Both the position numbers and the translations under genes were made by a program. A stretch of 64,000 bases of DNA from JAITWN01 sp034002745 (GTDB lineage Bacteria > Pseudomonadota > Gammaproteobacteria > SZUA-140), in contig JAVEZY010000001.1 in assembly GCA_034002745.1 (NCBI GenBank), positions 1 to 64,000 of the forward strand, written 5' to 3'. The notes beneath the pieces were generated by a model. It saw only the letters and a program-made list of their open reading frames with translations, made no database searches and was not told the DNA's origin. Position 1 is the stretch's first letter. Every line of letters begins with the position of its first letter. Positions 56,840 through 64,000 of this stretch are shown piece after piece.

Positions 56840-57922
56840 ATGACGGAACTGAAGAACGACAGGCTGCTTCGCGCCCTGCTGCGGCAGCCGGTGGATGTGA
56901 CTCCGGTATGGATGATGCGTCAGGCGGGCCGGTATCTGCCGGAATATCGCGCGACCCGGGAACGGGCCGGCAGTTTCATGGATCTGTGCCGGAATACGGA
57001 ACTTGCCTGCGAAGTGACCCTGCAGCCGCTCGATCGCTACGCGCTCGATGCCGCCATCCTGTTTTCCGACATTCTGACCATTCCCGACGCCATGGGCTTG
57101 GGTCTGTACTTCGCCGAGAACGAGGGTCCGCGCTTCGAGCGGCCGGTGCGCTCGGCCGCGGACATCGAAGCGCTCGGCCGTCCCGATCCGGAAGAGGAAC
57201 TGCGCTATGTGATGGATGCGGTGCGCCTCATTCGCCGGGAACTGCACGGGCGCGTTCCCCTGATCGGTTTCTCCGGTAGCCCATGGACGCTCGCGACATA
57301 CATGGTCGAAGGCGGTTCGAGCAAGAATTTCTCGCTGGTCAAGGGAATGATGTTCGACCAGCCCGAACTGATGCATCGTCTCCTCGGCCGGCTCGCCGAT
57401 TCGGTGACCGATTACCTGAACGCGCAGATCGCTGCGGGCGCCCAGGCCGCGATGATCTTCGACACGTGGGGGGGTGTGCTCACCACGCGTGATTATCATG
57501 CTTTCTCGCTCGAATACATGCGTCGTATCGTCGCCGGCCTGCGACGGGAGGCCGAGGGACGCCGCGTGCCGGTGGTGCTGTTCACCAAGGGTGGCGCCGG
57601 CTGGCTGGAGGCGATGGCCGACACCGGCGCCGATGCGCTCGGCATCGACTGGACCATCGATATCGGGGAGGCGCGCCGCCGCGTCGGCGACCGGGTCGCA
57701 CTGCAGGGAAACATGGATCCCTGCGTGCTGTACACCGCACCGGCGCGCATTCGCGAGGAAGTCGGTTTCGTGCTCGACAGTTTCGGTCACGGCAATGGCC
57801 ACGTATTCAATCTCGGCCATGGCATCCATCCCGGTATCGATCCGGAGAACGTGCGTGTATTCATCGACAGCGTGCACGAACTCTCCGCCCCGTATCACAT
57901 GGACAAGCGCGAGAGCCGATGA
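56840..57922 (+). CDS. hemE: Uroporphyrinogen decarboxylase
   Basis: The enzyme removes four carboxyls from uroporphyrinogen III in haem and chlorophyll synthesis. The 360-residue product has PVWMMRQAGRYLPEYR (signature) near residue 22, FSDILTIPDAMG, GFSGSPWTLATYMVEGG and HGIHPGIDPENV at the end. It follows gltD by 4 bases and overlaps the next gene by 4 bases. Its place after gltBD is conserved in Pseudomonas. Confidence 0.97.
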   Translation: MTELKNDRLLRALLRQPVDVTPVWMMRQAGRYLPEYRATRERAGSFMDLCRNTELACEVTLQPLDRYALDAAILFSDILTIPDAMGLGLYFAENEGPRFERPVRSAADIEALGRPDPEEELRYVMDAVRLIRRELHGRVPLIGFSGSPWTLATYMVEGGSSKNFSLVKGMMFDQPELMHRLLGRLADSVTDYLNAQIAAGAQAAMIFDTWGGVLTTRDYHAFSLEYMRRIVAGLRREAEGRRVPVVLFTKGGAGWLEAMADTGADALGIDWTIDIGEARRRVGDRVALQGNMDPCVLYTAPARIREEVGFVLDSFGHGNGHVFNLGHGIHPGIDPENVRVFIDSVHELSAPYHMDKRESR

Positions 57923-58809
57923 TGGAGCCGCCATCCATGCGCGCGCCGATTCCGCCGCAGTTCGAGAAGCTGCGGGAAATGGAATCGTTCACGGACGAGA
58001 TGTTCAACCGTATCGTCGAGTTCCAGGAGCGGATGCATCCCGCCTGGAACGAGAATGCGCCGTTCGCCGAACGCATCAGCCGCCTGCCCTTGCACGCACT
58101 CATCTTCAGCAACCCGGATCGAAACCCCGCCACGCACGCACAGACCGTGGCGCCCTTCTATCCGCTGCGCGCCGAGTTGCGCCAGATCGTCGCCTGCGCA
58201 AAACAGGTGGCCGATGATCCGCTGGTGTGCGATGTGCACGGACGCAATGGCTTTCTCGGCAGCCTGCTTGGCCGCGAGGGCGTGCGCGTCATCGGCGTGC
58301 GCGATCCTGCCGACAAGCCCAACCAGATCGAACGCTTCTACGACTCCAGGGTCTACGAGCCGCTCGAGCTGACTCTCGACGAGTTGACTCGTCCCTTCGA
58401 TGTCGCCTTTTCCGCATGGATGCCTTCCGGCATCGATCGCACGCCCCAGATCGTTGCGCACCGGCCGAAGCTCATCGTCTTCGTCCACACCGAACACAGC
58501 GACGAGACAGGCAGGCCGCAGACCGGCACCTGGTCCGCCTATCACGAACTGCCGGACAACTACCTGCAGATCGCCGAGTGGACCGTCGAGCGTCCGCGGG
58601 ACCTGCTGCATGAGGTCTGGCCCGACCTGACCCCCAGCATTGCCGAAACCCGCATCGTCCGCATCTATGCCGACGAGCCCTGGCAGCACATCCACGTCGA
58701 CAGCGAAGTCGAATCCGTCGATCCTTATGACTGGGAGCTCGATCTCGACATGGCGCTGACGGCGCTGGAGGCCAAGGAAGCTTTGCGCGCGAGAGGTTTT
58801 TCCGTCTGA
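57919..58809 (+). CDS. Conserved protein of unknown function, methyltransferase-like core
   Basis: A 296-residue soluble protein I do not recognise. It has no signal peptide or membrane segment. VCDVHGRNGFLGSLLG near residue 97 followed by VRVIGVRDPADKPNQ resembles a degenerate class I methyltransferase motif I/II, and FDVAFSAWMPSGID near 163 looks like the next strand, so a Rossmann-like fold is plausible. It overlaps hemE by 4 bases (ATGA), which suggests cotranscription. ATG 57937 (MRAPIPPQF) is an alternative start. Confidence 0.6.
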   Translation: MMEPPSMRAPIPPQFEKLREMESFTDEMFNRIVEFQERMHPAWNENAPFAERISRLPLHALIFSNPDRNPATHAQTVAPFYPLRAELRQIVACAKQVADDPLVCDVHGRNGFLGSLLGREGVRVIGVRDPADKPNQIERFYDSRVYEPLELTLDELTRPFDVAFSAWMPSGIDRTPQIVAHRPKLIVFVHTEHSDETGRPQTGTWSAYHELPDNYLQIAEWTVERPRDLLHEVWPDLTPSIAETRIVRIYADEPWQHIHVDSEVESVDPYDWELDLDMALTALEAKEALRARGFSV

Positions 58810-58816
58810 TGCGAAC

Positions 58817-58845
58817 GGGACATGCGGGAATATCCCTCATGTCCC
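58817..58845 (+). terminator. Stem-loop after the hemE operon
   Basis: GGGACATG (58817-58824) pairs with CATGTCCC (58838-58845), and the inside has GGGA/TCCC around ATA, with one mismatch between. It starts 7 bases after the stop at 58809. No T-run follows, so it may be a stability element or weak terminator. The rest of the 247-base gap to the next gene holds nothing I recognise. Confidence 0.5.
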
Positions 58846-59056
58846 ACCCAGGTCTTCGCTCAGCGCGCGTTCCCACGGCTGCCCGCACGCCAGCCTGTTT
58901 CACGATCTCCGTCGGATGGCCAGACAGTCCTCGGTCCGGCTGCTTGCGTTGTCAGCCAGGCAGTACGATGGTCTGCGCATTCAACGGCGGGTCAGTGAAC
59001 CTGTCCCCATGCCATCGACAAGACCGCTCGTCGTTTGCATTCCCCGTAGGGGGTCG

Positions 59057-59458
59057 ATGACGGGCATGATCGTCAACATCGACGTTCCGGATCTGGATGC
59101 CGCGGTCTCTTTCTATACGGCGGCGATCGGCCTGAAGCTCGCCCGCCTGCTGGATGATGACGTCGCCGAACTCACCGGGGCTTCATGTCCGATCTTCCTG
59201 CTGATGCGCCCGGAGGGAGTATCGCCCGCGCTTGGGGTCACACGGACTCGCGAATATGTGCGCCACTGGAGTCCGATACACCTCGATTTCGTGGTGGATG
59301 CGCTCGAGCACGCCGTGAAGCGAGCCATCGACGCTGGCGCCATGCAGGAAACCGGAATCGTGCTCTGGCGTGGCTCGAGGTGCGTCACATTCTCCGATCC
59401 CTTCGGTCACGGCTTCTGCCTGATCGAGTTCGCTCAGGATACATACAGTGGCGATTGA
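59057..59458 (+). CDS. VOC-family (glyoxalase-fold) protein
   Basis: A protein of 133 residues with one vicinal-oxygen-chelate domain: MIVNIDVPDLDAAVSFYTAAIGLKLARL, a middle segment WSPIHLDFVVDALEHAVKRA, and DPFGHGFCLIEF at the end. VOC proteins include glyoxalases, dioxygenases and antibiotic-resistance proteins, so the substrate is unknown. ATG 59057 is favoured by GTAGGGGG just upstream; a longer in-frame extension is rejected. It stands alone between the hemE block and sdaA. Confidence 0.75.
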   Translation: MTGMIVNIDVPDLDAAVSFYTAAIGLKLARLLDDDVAELTGASCPIFLLMRPEGVSPALGVTRTREYVRHWSPIHLDFVVDALEHAVKRAIDAGAMQETGIVLWRGSRCVTFSDPFGHGFCLIEFAQDTYSGD

Positions 59459-59571
59459 GCCCTGCCAGGGGCTGGCTACGCCGGGCGACGGCCGTATGGC
59501 CGCCGCCGCTTGCTGGCCATGGATGCCTGCATGTGACGTCATGGCTATTGCTCGCGTGATCCGGGGGGCTC

Positions 59572-60951
59572 ATGTTCATCAGCGTGCTTGATCTGTTCAA
59601 GATCGGGATCGGGCCATCGAGCTCGCACACCATGGGACCGATGACGGCTGCCAAGGCGTTTGTCGGGCTGGCCCGCGACTGGCTTGTCGCCCACCCCGAG
59701 GTTGATGACGCCTCGCTGCGCTGCACGCTCAAGGGATCGCTCGCCTATACAGGCAAGGGACACGCCACCGACCGGGCGGTGACCATGGGCTTACATGGCT
59801 ATACGCCCGGAGCGGCGGCAGTCTGCGACGTCGATGCGCTGGTGGCGGAGCTGTGGGAGCGGGAGCGCATCCTGACGGAGGGCGGGCCCGCCATTCGCTT
59901 CGTGCCATCGCGTGATGTCGTCTTCGATCGGGGCGAGCCGCTGCCGGAGCATCCCAATGGCATGATCTTCGAGTTGCTCGATCCCGCCGGAGAGGCGCTT
60001 GTCTCCGTGATCTATTTCTCCATCGGCGGCGGCTTCGTCAGCACGGGTGCCGAGATCCACCAGCTGGTGGCGCCCCTGCACATGGTTGCTGACGATGCTT
60101 ATCCTTTCGGTTTCGACTCGGCCAGAACCATGTTGCGCATGGCCGAGGAAAGCGGTCTGTCCATCGCCGCGATGAAGCGCGCCAATGAATGCAGCGTGAT
60201 GGCCGAGGCGGTGTTGAACGAGGGGTTGGATGCCATATGGCAGGCGATGCGGAGTTGCCTCGAGCGCGGGCTCCAGGCGCGTGGCACGCTTCCCGGCGGA
60301 CTCGATCTGCCGCGCCGCGCCCGCCAGCTCCATGAGCAGCTGCATGCCAGGCCGGAGGACGCAACAGTCAACGACTGGTTGTGTGCCTATGCGATGGCGG
60401 TCAACGAGGAGAACGCGGCAGGACATCTGGTGGTGACGGCGCCCACCAACGGTGCGGCCGGCGTCATCCCGGCGGTCCTCTACTATCGCGTTGTGCACGA
60501 ACATGCCCGCACGGAGGAGATTCGTGACTACCTGCTAACGGCAGCCGCCATTGGCGGGCTCATCAAGCATCGCAGTTCGATCTCCGGCGCCGAGGTGGGC
60601 TGCCAGGGCGAAGTGGGCTCCGCTGCCGCGATGGCGGCAGCCGGGTTGTGCGCGATCCGCGGCGGAACCCCGCGGCAGGTGGAAAATGCCGCAGAGATCG
60701 CGCTGGAGCATCACCTGGGCATGACCTGTGATCCGGTCAGGGGGCTGGTGCAGGTTCCCTGCATCGAGCGCAATGGCTTCGGCGCCATCAAGGCGCATAC
60801 TGCCGCGTCTCTCGCCCTGCGCGGCAGCGGACAACACTTCATGCCGCTCGACAGCTGCATTGCGGCAATGAAGCAGACCGGCGAGGAGATGTCTTCGCGG
60901 TTCAAGGAGACTTCGCTGGGCGGGCTTGCGGTCAGCGTTACGGAATGCTGA
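59572..60951 (+). CDS. sdaA: L-serine ammonia-lyase (single-chain)
   Basis: An iron-sulphur enzyme that deaminates L-serine to pyruvate and ammonia. The 459-residue product has an N-terminal beta domain with GIGPSSSHTMGPM near residue 10 and the catalytic alpha domain with GCQGEVGSAAAMAAAGL near residue 343, GMTCDPVRGLVQVPCIERN near 385, and a C-terminal MKQTGEEMSSRFKETSLGGLAV. The cluster Cys residues are present. An in-frame ATG after a GGGGGG tract at 59561-59567 is well placed. It is probably followed in the same transcript by the VOC gene remnant. Confidence 0.96.
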   Translation: MFISVLDLFKIGIGPSSSHTMGPMTAAKAFVGLARDWLVAHPEVDDASLRCTLKGSLAYTGKGHATDRAVTMGLHGYTPGAAAVCDVDALVAELWERERILTEGGPAIRFVPSRDVVFDRGEPLPEHPNGMIFELLDPAGEALVSVIYFSIGGGFVSTGAEIHQLVAPLHMVADDAYPFGFDSARTMLRMAEESGLSIAAMKRANECSVMAEAVLNEGLDAIWQAMRSCLERGLQARGTLPGGLDLPRRARQLHEQLHARPEDATVNDWLCAYAMAVNEENAAGHLVVTAPTNGAAGVIPAVLYYRVVHEHARTEEIRDYLLTAAAIGGLIKHRSSISGAEVGCQGEVGSAAAMAAAGLCAIRGGTPRQVENAAEIALEHHLGMTCDPVRGLVQVPCIERNGFGAIKAHTAASLALRGSGQHFMPLDSCIAAMKQTGEEMSSRFKETSLGGLAVSVTEC

Positions 60952-61068
60952 GGATGCCTGGAGGGGATCGCGTATTCGCGGCATGCTGCTCGACCTTCTT
61001 CCCGAGGATCCGCTCGATGGCCCATGAATGTGCCGATTCGACGCACCGCAACCTTCAAGGAGCGCAAT

Positions 61069-61496
61069 GTGGAAACACAGGAACTGCATCGAGGTCGTCT
61101 CATCGATCATATTCAATTGGTGGTCCGGGACCTGCCGGCCAGCCGGCCTTTTATCAGGCCGTCTTCGATGTGCTCGGGATCCCCATCGGCGGCGCGGGCG
61201 ACGGATTTTTCTGGGCGGACGAGCTGTTCGTTTCTGCGGCGAACAGCGGGGCGGCGCAGGGAGCCTTGACCGGCCGGCATCACCTCGCTTTCCAGGCGCG
61301 TGATCGGGTCATGGTCGATGAATTCTACCGGGTCGCGCTGGCGCACGGCGCCCGGGACAATGGCGCCCCGGGCGAGCGCCCATATCATCCGGGCTACTAT
61401 GCCGCGTTCGTGCTCGATCCCGACGGCAACAATATTGAAGCCGCCTATCATGGCCAGGGCGATCGCAGCGCGCCTTCGGTGCGGATCAGATTCTGA
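61069..61496 (+). pseudogene. VOC-family protein gene with a -1 frameshift
   Basis: The N-terminal part in one frame is METQELHRGRLIDHIQLVVRDLPAS-like (VETQELHRGR then LIDHIQLVVRDLPASR). It then switches, at about 61144-61148, to a second frame reading AFYQAVFDVLGIPIGG, WADELFVSAAN, YHPGYYAAFVLDPDGNNIEA. One missing base (likely a G in the CCGG|CC run) explains it. The joined protein would be about 143 residues. GTG 61069 has AAGGAG 5 bases upstream. It is either a true mutation or a sequencing error; the rest of the frame is clean. Confidence 0.75.
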
Positions 61497-61572
61497 CAAG
61501 CAGCGGGGGCTGACGCAGAAGCCGCAGGCCTGTCACCCGGTTCGAGTGGATTGCCGGAGGATCGGCCTTGCG

Positions 61573-61613
61573 TGCGCATGACCTCATGTTTCCGTTCATG
61601 ATGCAGATTTTTT
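61573..61613 (+). terminator. Weak intrinsic terminator after the VOC remnant
   Basis: TGC-CATGA (61573-61581) pairs with TCATG-GCA (61596-61605) with one bulge, and is followed by T6 (61608-61613). The stem is AT-rich and imperfect, so efficiency is uncertain. Confidence 0.4.
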
Positions 61614-61816
61614 CGTCAGGCGTGATAATGGGCGATGGCCGGACCGAACTCGATCCGGCCGGATCTCGGACACCATTCTTGCGCAATGTCCGCTCCCCGG
61701 GGGGGTGCAGAGACCGGCACAGAGGCCGATAAGCAAGCGAGTGTTCGCGCGATAGGGACGCGAAATCAATGGCTTGGAATTTGGCGCGAGCGCCGGCTGC
61801 TGCGCCTTATACGGCC

Positions 61817-61861
61817 GTTTGTTATGGACAATTCCGGCGCGGTTTGTTATGTCTAACAAAC
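61817..61861. repeat. Palindrome plus direct half-site upstream of the methyltransferase
   Basis: GTTTGTTA (61842-61849), TGTC, TAACAAAC (61854-61861) is a perfect 8-base inverted repeat. The same GTTTGTTATG half-site occurs at 61817-61826, exactly 25 bases upstream. The palindrome covers the probable -10 box, so a repressor operator is suggested. Confidence 0.55.
61825..61853 (+). promoter_or_regulatory. Probable promoter of the methyltransferase gene
   Basis: TGGACA (61825-61830; five of six to TTGACA), a 17-base spacer and TATGTC (61848-61853) form a promoter about 57 bases ahead of the ATG. The -10 box lies within the palindrome at 61842-61861. Confidence 0.5.
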
Positions 61862-61909
61862 GTTTTACAGCGCCCGTCGACCGATAGCAGAAATATTCAG
61901 GGGAAATCC

Positions 61910-62959
61910 ATGTCTGATTCCTGGGGTGACAAGAAGAGTGGCGATGGCGAGTGGGGATGGGATCTGCCGGAAGGCATGGATCCCATGCGGGTGATGCAGG
62001 TCGCTTCCGCGTACTGGGACTCCTGCGTGCTCCACGCTGCCAACCGCCTGAACGTTTTCAATCTCCTCTCCGATGGGAGCAAGGATCTCGATACCCTGAC
62101 GCGCGAGACCGAATCGGACCGCCGCTGCCTCGGCGCGTTGCTGAGCGCGCTGGTTTCGCTGGGCTTTCTCGATCGCGACGGTGATGTGTTCAGCAATTCC
62201 CAGTTCAGCAAGACCTTCCTTGCCGAGTCGAGCAAGTTCTACCAGGGCGGCATCGTCTACATGTTCGAGAACTGGTACGAAGCCTGGGGCAAGCTCTACG
62301 ATGTGGTCAAGACCGGCAAGCCCTCGGCGCTGATGCATCAGGCCTACACGGATGAAGAGACCCGCAATTACATGATGGGCATGCACAACCGCGCGCTGTC
62401 GCAGTCGGACGTGCTGACCTCGATGTTCGATCTCACCGGCAAGAAGCAGTTGATGGACGTCGGTTGCGGTCCGGCCACTTTCGCGGTGAAGTTCTGCGAG
62501 CGTTATTCCGGCCTCAATGCCGTCGCCATGGACCGCGAGCAGAATCTGAAGATCGCGAAGGAAGTCGTCGACATGTACGACATGCACGATCGCGTGAAGC
62601 TGCTGCCGGGCGACTACAACACCGATAGTCTGGGCACGGGCAACGATGCCATGCTGCTGTCGTCGATGACCAACCAGGAGTCGCCGGAAAACATCCGCCA
62701 GCTGCTGAAGAAGTGCTATGATTCGATGAACAGGGATGGCGTCATCATGATCCAGGAGCAGCTGTTGTTGGGCGACAAGAAGGGCCCGAAGCTCGCTGCC
62801 CTGATCGGCGTCAACCAGATCATCAATACCGTCTCCGGTTCCTCCTACTCGACCACCGAGATGGAGGACTTCCTGCGCGAGGTCGGCTTCACCGACATCA
62901 GTTCCAGGCAGATGGCGCCACCGAGTCCCTTCATCATGGTCAGCGGCTACAAGCGCTGA
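61910..62959 (+). CDS. SAM-dependent methyltransferase with O-methyltransferase-type dimerisation domain
   Basis: A 349-residue class I methyltransferase. An N-terminal winged-helix region comes first (AYWDSCVLHAANRLNVFNLL, residues 30-120) as in small-molecule O-methyltransferases. The SAM fold follows: MDVGCGPATFAVKFCERY near residue 182, with the acidic strand AVAMDREQN and later LLSSMTNQESPENI and GVIMIQEQLLLGD. The C-terminal end is SPFIMVSGYKR. The substrate is unknown. A CAGGGGAA ribosome site precedes ATG 61910. It has its own promoter and operator-like palindrome. Confidence 0.88.
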   Translation: MSDSWGDKKSGDGEWGWDLPEGMDPMRVMQVASAYWDSCVLHAANRLNVFNLLSDGSKDLDTLTRETESDRRCLGALLSALVSLGFLDRDGDVFSNSQFSKTFLAESSKFYQGGIVYMFENWYEAWGKLYDVVKTGKPSALMHQAYTDEETRNYMMGMHNRALSQSDVLTSMFDLTGKKQLMDVGCGPATFAVKFCERYSGLNAVAMDREQNLKIAKEVVDMYDMHDRVKLLPGDYNTDSLGTGNDAMLLSSMTNQESPENIRQLLKKCYDSMNRDGVIMIQEQLLLGDKKGPKLAALIGVNQIINTVSGSSYSTTEMEDFLREVGFTDISSRQMAPPSPFIMVSGYKR

Positions 62960-62984
62960 CGACGGTTGCGCAATGGGAAAGCAG

Positions 62985-63021
62985 AGGCCGCCCTTCGAAC
63001 GAAGCGCGGCCTTTGTGTTTT
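62985..63021 (+). terminator. Terminator after the methyltransferase gene
   Basis: AGGCCGC (62985-62991) pairs with GCGGCCT (63006-63012), with an inner TTCG/CGAA pairing, followed by TTTGTGTTTT. It starts 26 bases after the stop and is a good intrinsic terminator. Confidence 0.75.
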
Positions 63022-63024
63022 ATG

Positions 63025-63068
63025 CGACATCAGCCGGCTGATGTCGGCAAAATCGGAGTCTGACTCCG
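63025..63068. repeat. Two perfect palindromes upstream of the YaiI-family gene
   Basis: CGACATCAGCC joined to GGCTGATGTCG (63025-63046) is a 22-base perfect palindrome with no spacer. Eight bases later, CGGAGTC T GACTCCG (63054-63068) is a second, 15-base palindrome. They sit between the methyltransferase terminator and the gene at 63086, where they may be operators or RNA hairpins. Confidence 0.6.
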
Positions 63069-63085
63069 TCTCGAACAGGGTGGCC

Positions 63086-63547
63086 ATGCAAATCTGGGTC
63101 GATGCCGATGCCTGTCCTGCGGTGGTCAAGGACATTCTCTTTCGCGCCGCTGAGCGCACACGTATCCCGGTGACGCTGGTCGCCAACCAAGCGCTGAACG
63201 TGCCGCGTTCACCATTGATCCGCGTCCTGCAGGTTGCCGCCGGATTCGATGTCGCCGATGAGGAAATCGTCAGGCGAGTGAATGCCGGTGACATCGTCGT
63301 CACCAGCGATATACCGCTCGCGGCCGACGCGCTTGCCAAGGGCGCCGAGGTGATCAGCCCGCGCGGCGAACGGCATACCTCCGACAGTATTCGCGACCGG
63401 CTGGTGATGCGGGATTTTCTCGACACGCTGCGCGCGAGCGGCATCCGCACCGGCGGCCCGGCGGCTTTGAGCCAGGCCGATCGCAAGGCGTTTGCGGATC
63501 AGCTCGATCGCCTGCTGGCGCGAAGCTCCGGCGCAGAGCGTATCTGA
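63086..63547 (+). CDS. YaiI/YqxD-family (DUF188) protein
   Basis: A 153-residue protein that begins MQIWVDADACPAVVKDILFRAAER, the hallmark of the YaiI/YqxD (UPF0178, NYN-like) family. VTSDIPLAADALAKGA near residue 75 is also conserved. The fold resembles PIN/NYN nucleases, with acidic residues in DADACP, but function is unproven. ATG 63086 gives the conserved start with AGGGTGG just upstream. Confidence 0.9.
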   Translation: MQIWVDADACPAVVKDILFRAAERTRIPVTLVANQALNVPRSPLIRVLQVAAGFDVADEEIVRRVNAGDIVVTSDIPLAADALAKGAEVISPRGERHTSDSIRDRLVMRDFLDTLRASGIRTGGPAALSQADRKAFADQLDRLLARSSGAERI

Positions 63548-63610
63548 GGGGAAAATCATCTCTGCCCCTGAGCGGTGTCGATGTGACATTCGGCAGCGCA
63601 GGAGGCAATC

Positions 63611-63884
63611 ATGGGCATCTTCGATTACTACACTATTGCCGACAGGGACCATGCCTGGCAGAACCCGACCAGTGCCGCGAAACTGGATCTGCTCATCGAT
63701 TACTGCGGGTTCAGCAATGGCGATCGGGTGCTGGATGTGGGATGCGGCAAAGGGTGGCTGCTGCAACGCATCGCCGAGCGGCGCTGTCAGCGCGGACGGC
63801 ATCGATTTGTCCACAGGCTGGGCTCGGCGATGTTCGTCGGCAAAGACCGCTCACGTTGAAGGATTCGATGGCGGCATGCGGTGA
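63611..63884 (+). pseudogene. SAM-dependent methyltransferase gene, truncated and frameshifted
   Basis: The frame from ATG 63611 has MGIFDYYTIADRDHAWQNP and the SAM motif VLDVGCGKGWLLQRIAER. Past about 63784 this frame loses meaning and ends at 63859. The next frame, from 63786, continues as VSADGIDLSTGWARRC to a stop at 63884, the expected second motif (acidic Asp in GIDLS). The joined product would be only about 90 residues, against about 250 expected. It is a remnant, cut off before the convergent oxygenase gene. GGAGG precedes the ATG. Confidence 0.6.
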
Positions 63885-63907
63885 GGGGAGCCTTGTGCCG
63901 AATTTCC

Positions 63908-64000
63908 TCAGCGGAATGGTTGCCCAAGTGCCCACAGCACCATCGAATAGCGTGTGCCCGAGATTACCGGGGTGACCTCATGGTAGATGTAGGAAGGAAA
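63908..64000 (-). CDS. 2-oxoglutarate/Fe(II) oxygenase, C-terminal end (partial)
   Basis: On the minus strand the last 30 residues of a gene entering from the right edge read FPSYIYHEVTPVISGTRYSM then VLWALGQPFR and a TGA at 63908-63910. The His in YHEVTPV is the distal iron ligand and the Arg in SGTR is the 2-oxoglutarate-binding Arg of the prolyl-4-hydroxylase/PKHD-type family. The rest of the gene is outside the window. Confidence 0.65.
   Translation of the reverse strand, partial: FPSYIYHEVTPVISGTRYSMVLWALGQPFR

Larger units (their letters stand above)
61497..61909. other. Intergenic region between the VOC remnant and the methyltransferase
   Basis: No gene is supported in these 413 bases. 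The left part ends in a weak terminator (61573-61613). The right part carries the promoter and palindrome of the methyltransferase gene. The middle has a GC-rich repeat CCGGCC / GGCCGG near 61640-61665. Confidence 0.5.

Noticed and set aside
61769..61909. N-terminal extension of the methyltransferase
   Set aside because: It crosses the promoter and palindrome and has no ribosome site; ATG 61910 has CAGGGGAA upstream.
61910..62959. Assignment as a bacteriochlorophyll or carotenoid methyltransferase
   Set aside because: The dimerisation-plus-SAM layout fits, but there are no photosynthesis genes nearby, so the substrate is left open.

Overview
The window is GC-rich (roughly 60-65 percent by eye), almost fully coding chromosomal DNA of a gammaproteobacterium. 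The evidence is the atpAGDC-glmUS order, the blocks dsbA / engB / polA / DUF2782 and rpmE / nuclease / malic enzyme / PBP1A / pilMNOPQ / aroKB / SPOR protein / gltBD / hemE, which are laid out much as in Pseudomonas and relatives, and a dGTPase gene after aroB. It is not Pseudomonas itself: a sucrose metabolism cluster, a second TonB/ExbBD-type envelope system, an LDH-type malate dehydrogenase and an Ig-domain lipoprotein are interleaved. A Chromatiales/Ectothiorhodospiraceae- or Nevskiales-like bacterium is my guess; nothing fixes the genus.

Layout. 1-7753: the end of atpH, then F1-ATPase genes atpA, G, D, C, and the UDP-GlcNAc genes glmU and glmS. 7800-13500: a sucrose cluster (PfkB sugar kinase, sucrose-phosphate synthase fused to its phosphatase, sucrose synthase) in which successive genes overlap. 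13600: tRNA-Arg(CCG). 14097-21647: eight tightly packed genes for an energised envelope complex (two large TPR proteins, a TPR lipoprotein, a small exported protein, ExbB, two ExbD, and an AgmX/TonB-type transducer). 21750-24943 (minus): an EEP-family hydrolase, an AlsS-like TPP enzyme and a DsbA-family oxidoreductase. 25067-29760: engB, a predicted small RNA, polA, a LOG-family protein and a DUF2782 protein. 29839-35634: orphan gspC, rpmE, a secreted nuclease, malic enzyme, malate dehydrogenase and citrate synthase. 35697-43354: PBP1A and, divergently, pilMNOPQ. 43463-50302: Ig-domain lipoprotein, aroK, aroB, dGTPase, WGR protein and AAA-SPOR (DamX-like) protein. 50702-60951: gltB, gltD, hemE, an unknown protein, a VOC protein and sdaA. 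61069-64000: a frameshifted VOC gene, a methyltransferase behind an operator-like palindrome, a YaiI-family protein, a broken methyltransferase remnant and the end of a 2OG-Fe(II) oxygenase gene.

The most interesting element is in the 218-base gap between engB and polA. On the polA strand there is a sigma-E/AlgU-like promoter (GAACTT, 16 bases, TCTAT), then three consecutive stem-loops, the last an intrinsic terminator with eight Us and a long pyrimidine-rich loop able to pair with Shine-Dalgarno sequences. Position and design resemble the engB/polA-linked RNAs Spot 42 (enterics) and ErsA (Pseudomonas). Other points of interest: an ExbD paralogue whose membrane aspartate is replaced by asparagine, a terminator for rpmE lying inside the signal-peptide codons of the next gene, two genes (glmU, polA) whose -10 boxes abut the start codon, a palindromic operator over the methyltransferase promoter, and two decaying genes near the right end.

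No insertion sequences, CRISPR arrays, prophage or rRNA genes were seen.
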